Assembly: GCA_009741485.1 (NCBI GenBank)
Contig: CM019217.1
Location: 43,011,700-43,075,699 of the forward strand
Source of the DNA: Malurus cyaneus samueli
Taxonomy: Eukaryota; Chordata; Aves; Passeriformes; Maluridae
Direction: 5' to 3'
Length of the DNA: 64,000 bases
In this document: in pieces, positions 61,431 through 64,000 of the stretch
Layout of the letters: every line of letters starts with the position of its first letter
Numbering within the stretch: the stretch's first letter is position 1
Made by a program: the position numbers and the translations under genes
The notes under the pieces: model-generated
Seen by the model: only the letters and a program-made list of their open reading frames with translations
Databases searched by the model: none
What the model was told of the DNA's origin: nothing

Positions 61431-64000
61431 GGAAGAAGGGATATGCGTATAAGAATACTGGAGAGGTTTGCTGGAGCATCTTCCTTTAAACTCGGGCAAA
61501 CACCGCAACCTCAGGATGCCAAATACAAAACGGGGAAGCGTGAAGAGGAGCGCTGGTGTGTAACAGCTTGGCAGCTCTCCACGGGCAAACCGCATTGAAA
61601 CAGTGGGTTATTTTTCTCTCCTCAGTCACTCTGAACGCTGTGAAACACGAATGAGATCTCAAGACCACCCCAGAGCTGTAGCAGCCCTTTAGTCACACCA
61701 CCAAAAAAGAGAAAATGTTTACTATCCCTTTTCTTTCCCTTAGCAAACAGCTCTGGTACGATTGGGAAGGGCAAGGAGATGTGAAGGACCCAGCAGGTGA
61801 GAGCCTTCTACCACCACAGACACTGAACCAATGTTCAGGATCTTGTAAACACAAAAACTTATTGATGAACCAAAAGCAAGTTCTCCCATTTCCTCAGTAA
61901 AGAAAGTATTTCAGGGGATGGTGTTACTCACTACCTGTCAACAACGATGGCTGGTGCCTTCCTGTTTCCTCCTGCTTGGAGCAGAAAGCAGCTTCCTAGG
62001 AAGCTAAGACTAGCCTCACCTTGCTTCATCTGCAAAGAAAGGGGCCCCCCATACCCTCTTGTTTGGCTGCTGATTACAGACCAGAGCCCCAGCACTACTT
62101 AACAGTGATCAGGCCTTTGGGATTTTCTCTGGAGTCTCAGCCAAATTTTTATGCAACAGAGGCTTACCCCTCTCAAGTCCCCTACTTCACATCACTTACA
62201 AAAGAGAAAATATTTTGTAGATGCAGCTTATGATGCTGATACAGGAACCCTGTGGATTAGCCACCAGCCACACATGATTATGTAATTAAACCAGCATATT
62301 TTCAAATCCAGATGTTTAAATATATTTGGAAGGTTTGAAGCTTTACCTACTAGCAAGGAAAAAAGGGGGGAAGGTGGAGGAGGAACTTCTTGTTTTTAAC
62401 TAGTGCATTGTTTTTAATTGATGAGGAAAAAAGAATTAGAACACCTCATCCTGATAAGGGGTCTCATCACCCATTTGGTGATGAGTCACAGCAGCTGGTC
62501 CAGAGCTGGAGCACTGTGCCACAGGTTGTCAAAGACTCCACAGAAAGTCCTGGCTGGAAAAAGGCTCCTCTCTCTGTCTCTCTGTTGATAAACACTATTC
62601 TTGCACTGCACTGCTTGCCCAAGATTCTACCTCTCCCCTTCCCTAAAGCTGTCCAGGGAGTGTCTGAACGGTCTTTGCTGAAATAGGTGGTAGAGATGCT
62701 TCAGTCCTACAGTTCAAGTTTCTCTTCCCCACCCAAAGGTAGAGGAATTCAGCTGAACTCCCCAGCAGATAGACACTTCCCAATGGGATCTTTCACATGG
62801 AGGCATCCTTTGTTTGCTTTCTTCATGCCAGTTTGCTTTAATCCCAAAATCACCAGGGTCCATTTCAAGTAAATCCGGAAAGGAAACCAGAATGAAACTG
62901 AAGAACAGGAATTGCCGTGAGGAGACTCAAAGTCTTACTGCATGGGAGGGTTTCTAAGTAGTAAGGTGAAAGGTGTGACATTTCTGCAGTGTAATTTTCT
63001 CATACCTGGGGCACTGAAGAGCTTCCTCTCTCCCTCCCCCCCCAACCACTCACTAAAACTCACTCAACTCACTCACTCAATTCACTCTCTAGCCTGGAAA
63101 CGTCAGTGAACAATCCCAAAAGGCATTACAAAGCAGACAGGTCTGTGGAATCCACCCAGGTAATGCTTCACCACTACCGTACAACTGTCGTGAGCATTAC
63201 TGTGTGCACAGCACATAATACAACACATCAAAGCAATTTCTAAATGAAACCATTCAGATTCCTGAAAAGCAACCTGTAACCCAACATCTGTCTTCAAACC
63301 CAGGGGGCTACACTTCGATTACTGTCGATTACTGTCAAACTTTCACAATGTAACAACAACATAAGGTTATTACCAGAATTTTTCATCTGAAGGGGGGAAG
63401 AAAACATGTATTTTAGTGGAAAAACATCTCCACTGGAGATGGCAAAACTAAAAATATACATTGTGCATCAAACACTGGCACATCCTCTTGGGTGACTTTT
63501 GTATAATAGCTTTTGTACCTTTACTACACAAATTTAAGTGGGAAAATCACTTTGGAATGTTAAACTCAAAAATGCTGAGGAAGTATTTGTTTGGACTGTT
63601 AACAGTTGTGGAATAATTTAATGATAAAACCCATGCTTTATTTCAGAGAGTTAAGCTGAGATGCAGTGAGAAAGCTGTGAGAGGTAAGAATGCAGCCTTT
63701 GTTTAGTAGTACAGATGAGCCATAGTACAAAAACTTCAGTAAGAGGTGTAAGCCAGTTTCCATTACACTGAAACTCCTGTATTAGAAGGAACCTTATTTT
63801 ATGCACTAGACATTACTATTTCCATCCTGCTCTCACAGCTAACACAGTAGGGAAAAGGCAGGAAAGGAGGGGAATTGGAAGTTCTTGCCTATATGAGAAA
63901 CAGACCTGTTTAACAAGCAGGCAAGACGATTTTTTTTAACTGACTGAAGTTGAACCAATGCTTACTGCATACATGCTCACCTTTGTGTACAATTTATATT
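61431..64000. other. DNA upstream of LRAT, no gene recognised
   Basis: The island ends near 61420 and composition returns to mixed or AT-rich. A degenerate ACTCACTC-type repeat lies at about 63049-63090, and TTCGATTACTG is nearly duplicated at 63315. By synteny the fibrinogen cluster lies further right, but none of its exons was seen here. Confidence 0.6.

Overview
The window looks like vertebrate, specifically bird, nuclear DNA, most likely from a songbird. The evidence is two spliced vertebrate genes with short introns and CpG-island promoters, four CR1 retrotransposon tails, and a solitary LTR that resembles an ERVL-type LTR I know from passerine genomes. The family name and the passerine call come from memory and no database was searched. 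Most of the window is AT-rich, non-coding, single-copy-looking DNA.

Layout. (1) 1-31 kb: no gene I can recognise. It holds two CR1 tails (about 4.37-4.90 kb and 25.75-25.88 kb), a (TCCA)18 microsatellite, the LTR at about 10.68-11.60 kb with an internal 39-bp minisatellite, several conserved-looking AT-rich stretches, and one intriguing unassigned terminal-exon candidate on the minus strand at 1.52-1.66 kb. (2) 31-48.5 kb, minus strand: RBM46, a germ-cell RNA-binding protein. Three coding exons (44825-44973/5, 40735-41202, 38467-39249) encode about 467 residues with three RRMs and a dsRBD-like region. The promoter is a CpG island at about 47.9-48.6 kb. The expected conserved C-terminal exon (about 66 residues in mammals) was not found. 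Two in-phase candidate downstream exons (34320-34379 and ending at 32921) would give a different, shorter C-terminus. Intron 1 contains an 810-base assembly gap whose flanks are duplicated. (3) 48.6-58.9 kb: intergenic, with two CR1 tails in reverse orientation and a C22 run. (4) 58.9-61.4 kb, minus strand: LRAT, lecithin retinol acyltransferase, with coding exons 59881-60422 and 59261-59413, a large CpG island and a probable non-coding first exon ending at 61246. As assembled, exon 1 lacks one base near 59901-59912 and the two exons are out of frame, while both remain otherwise intact. (5) 61.4-64 kb: upstream intergenic DNA.

LRAT and RBM46 lie head-to-tail on one strand, as they do in human (LRAT, RBM46, then NPY2R). 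NPY2R is therefore expected to the left of this window, and the fibrinogen cluster to the right. The two genes share no pathway. LRAT makes retinyl esters in the vitamin A cycle, and RBM46 regulates germ-cell mRNAs. They are neighbours by conserved synteny only.
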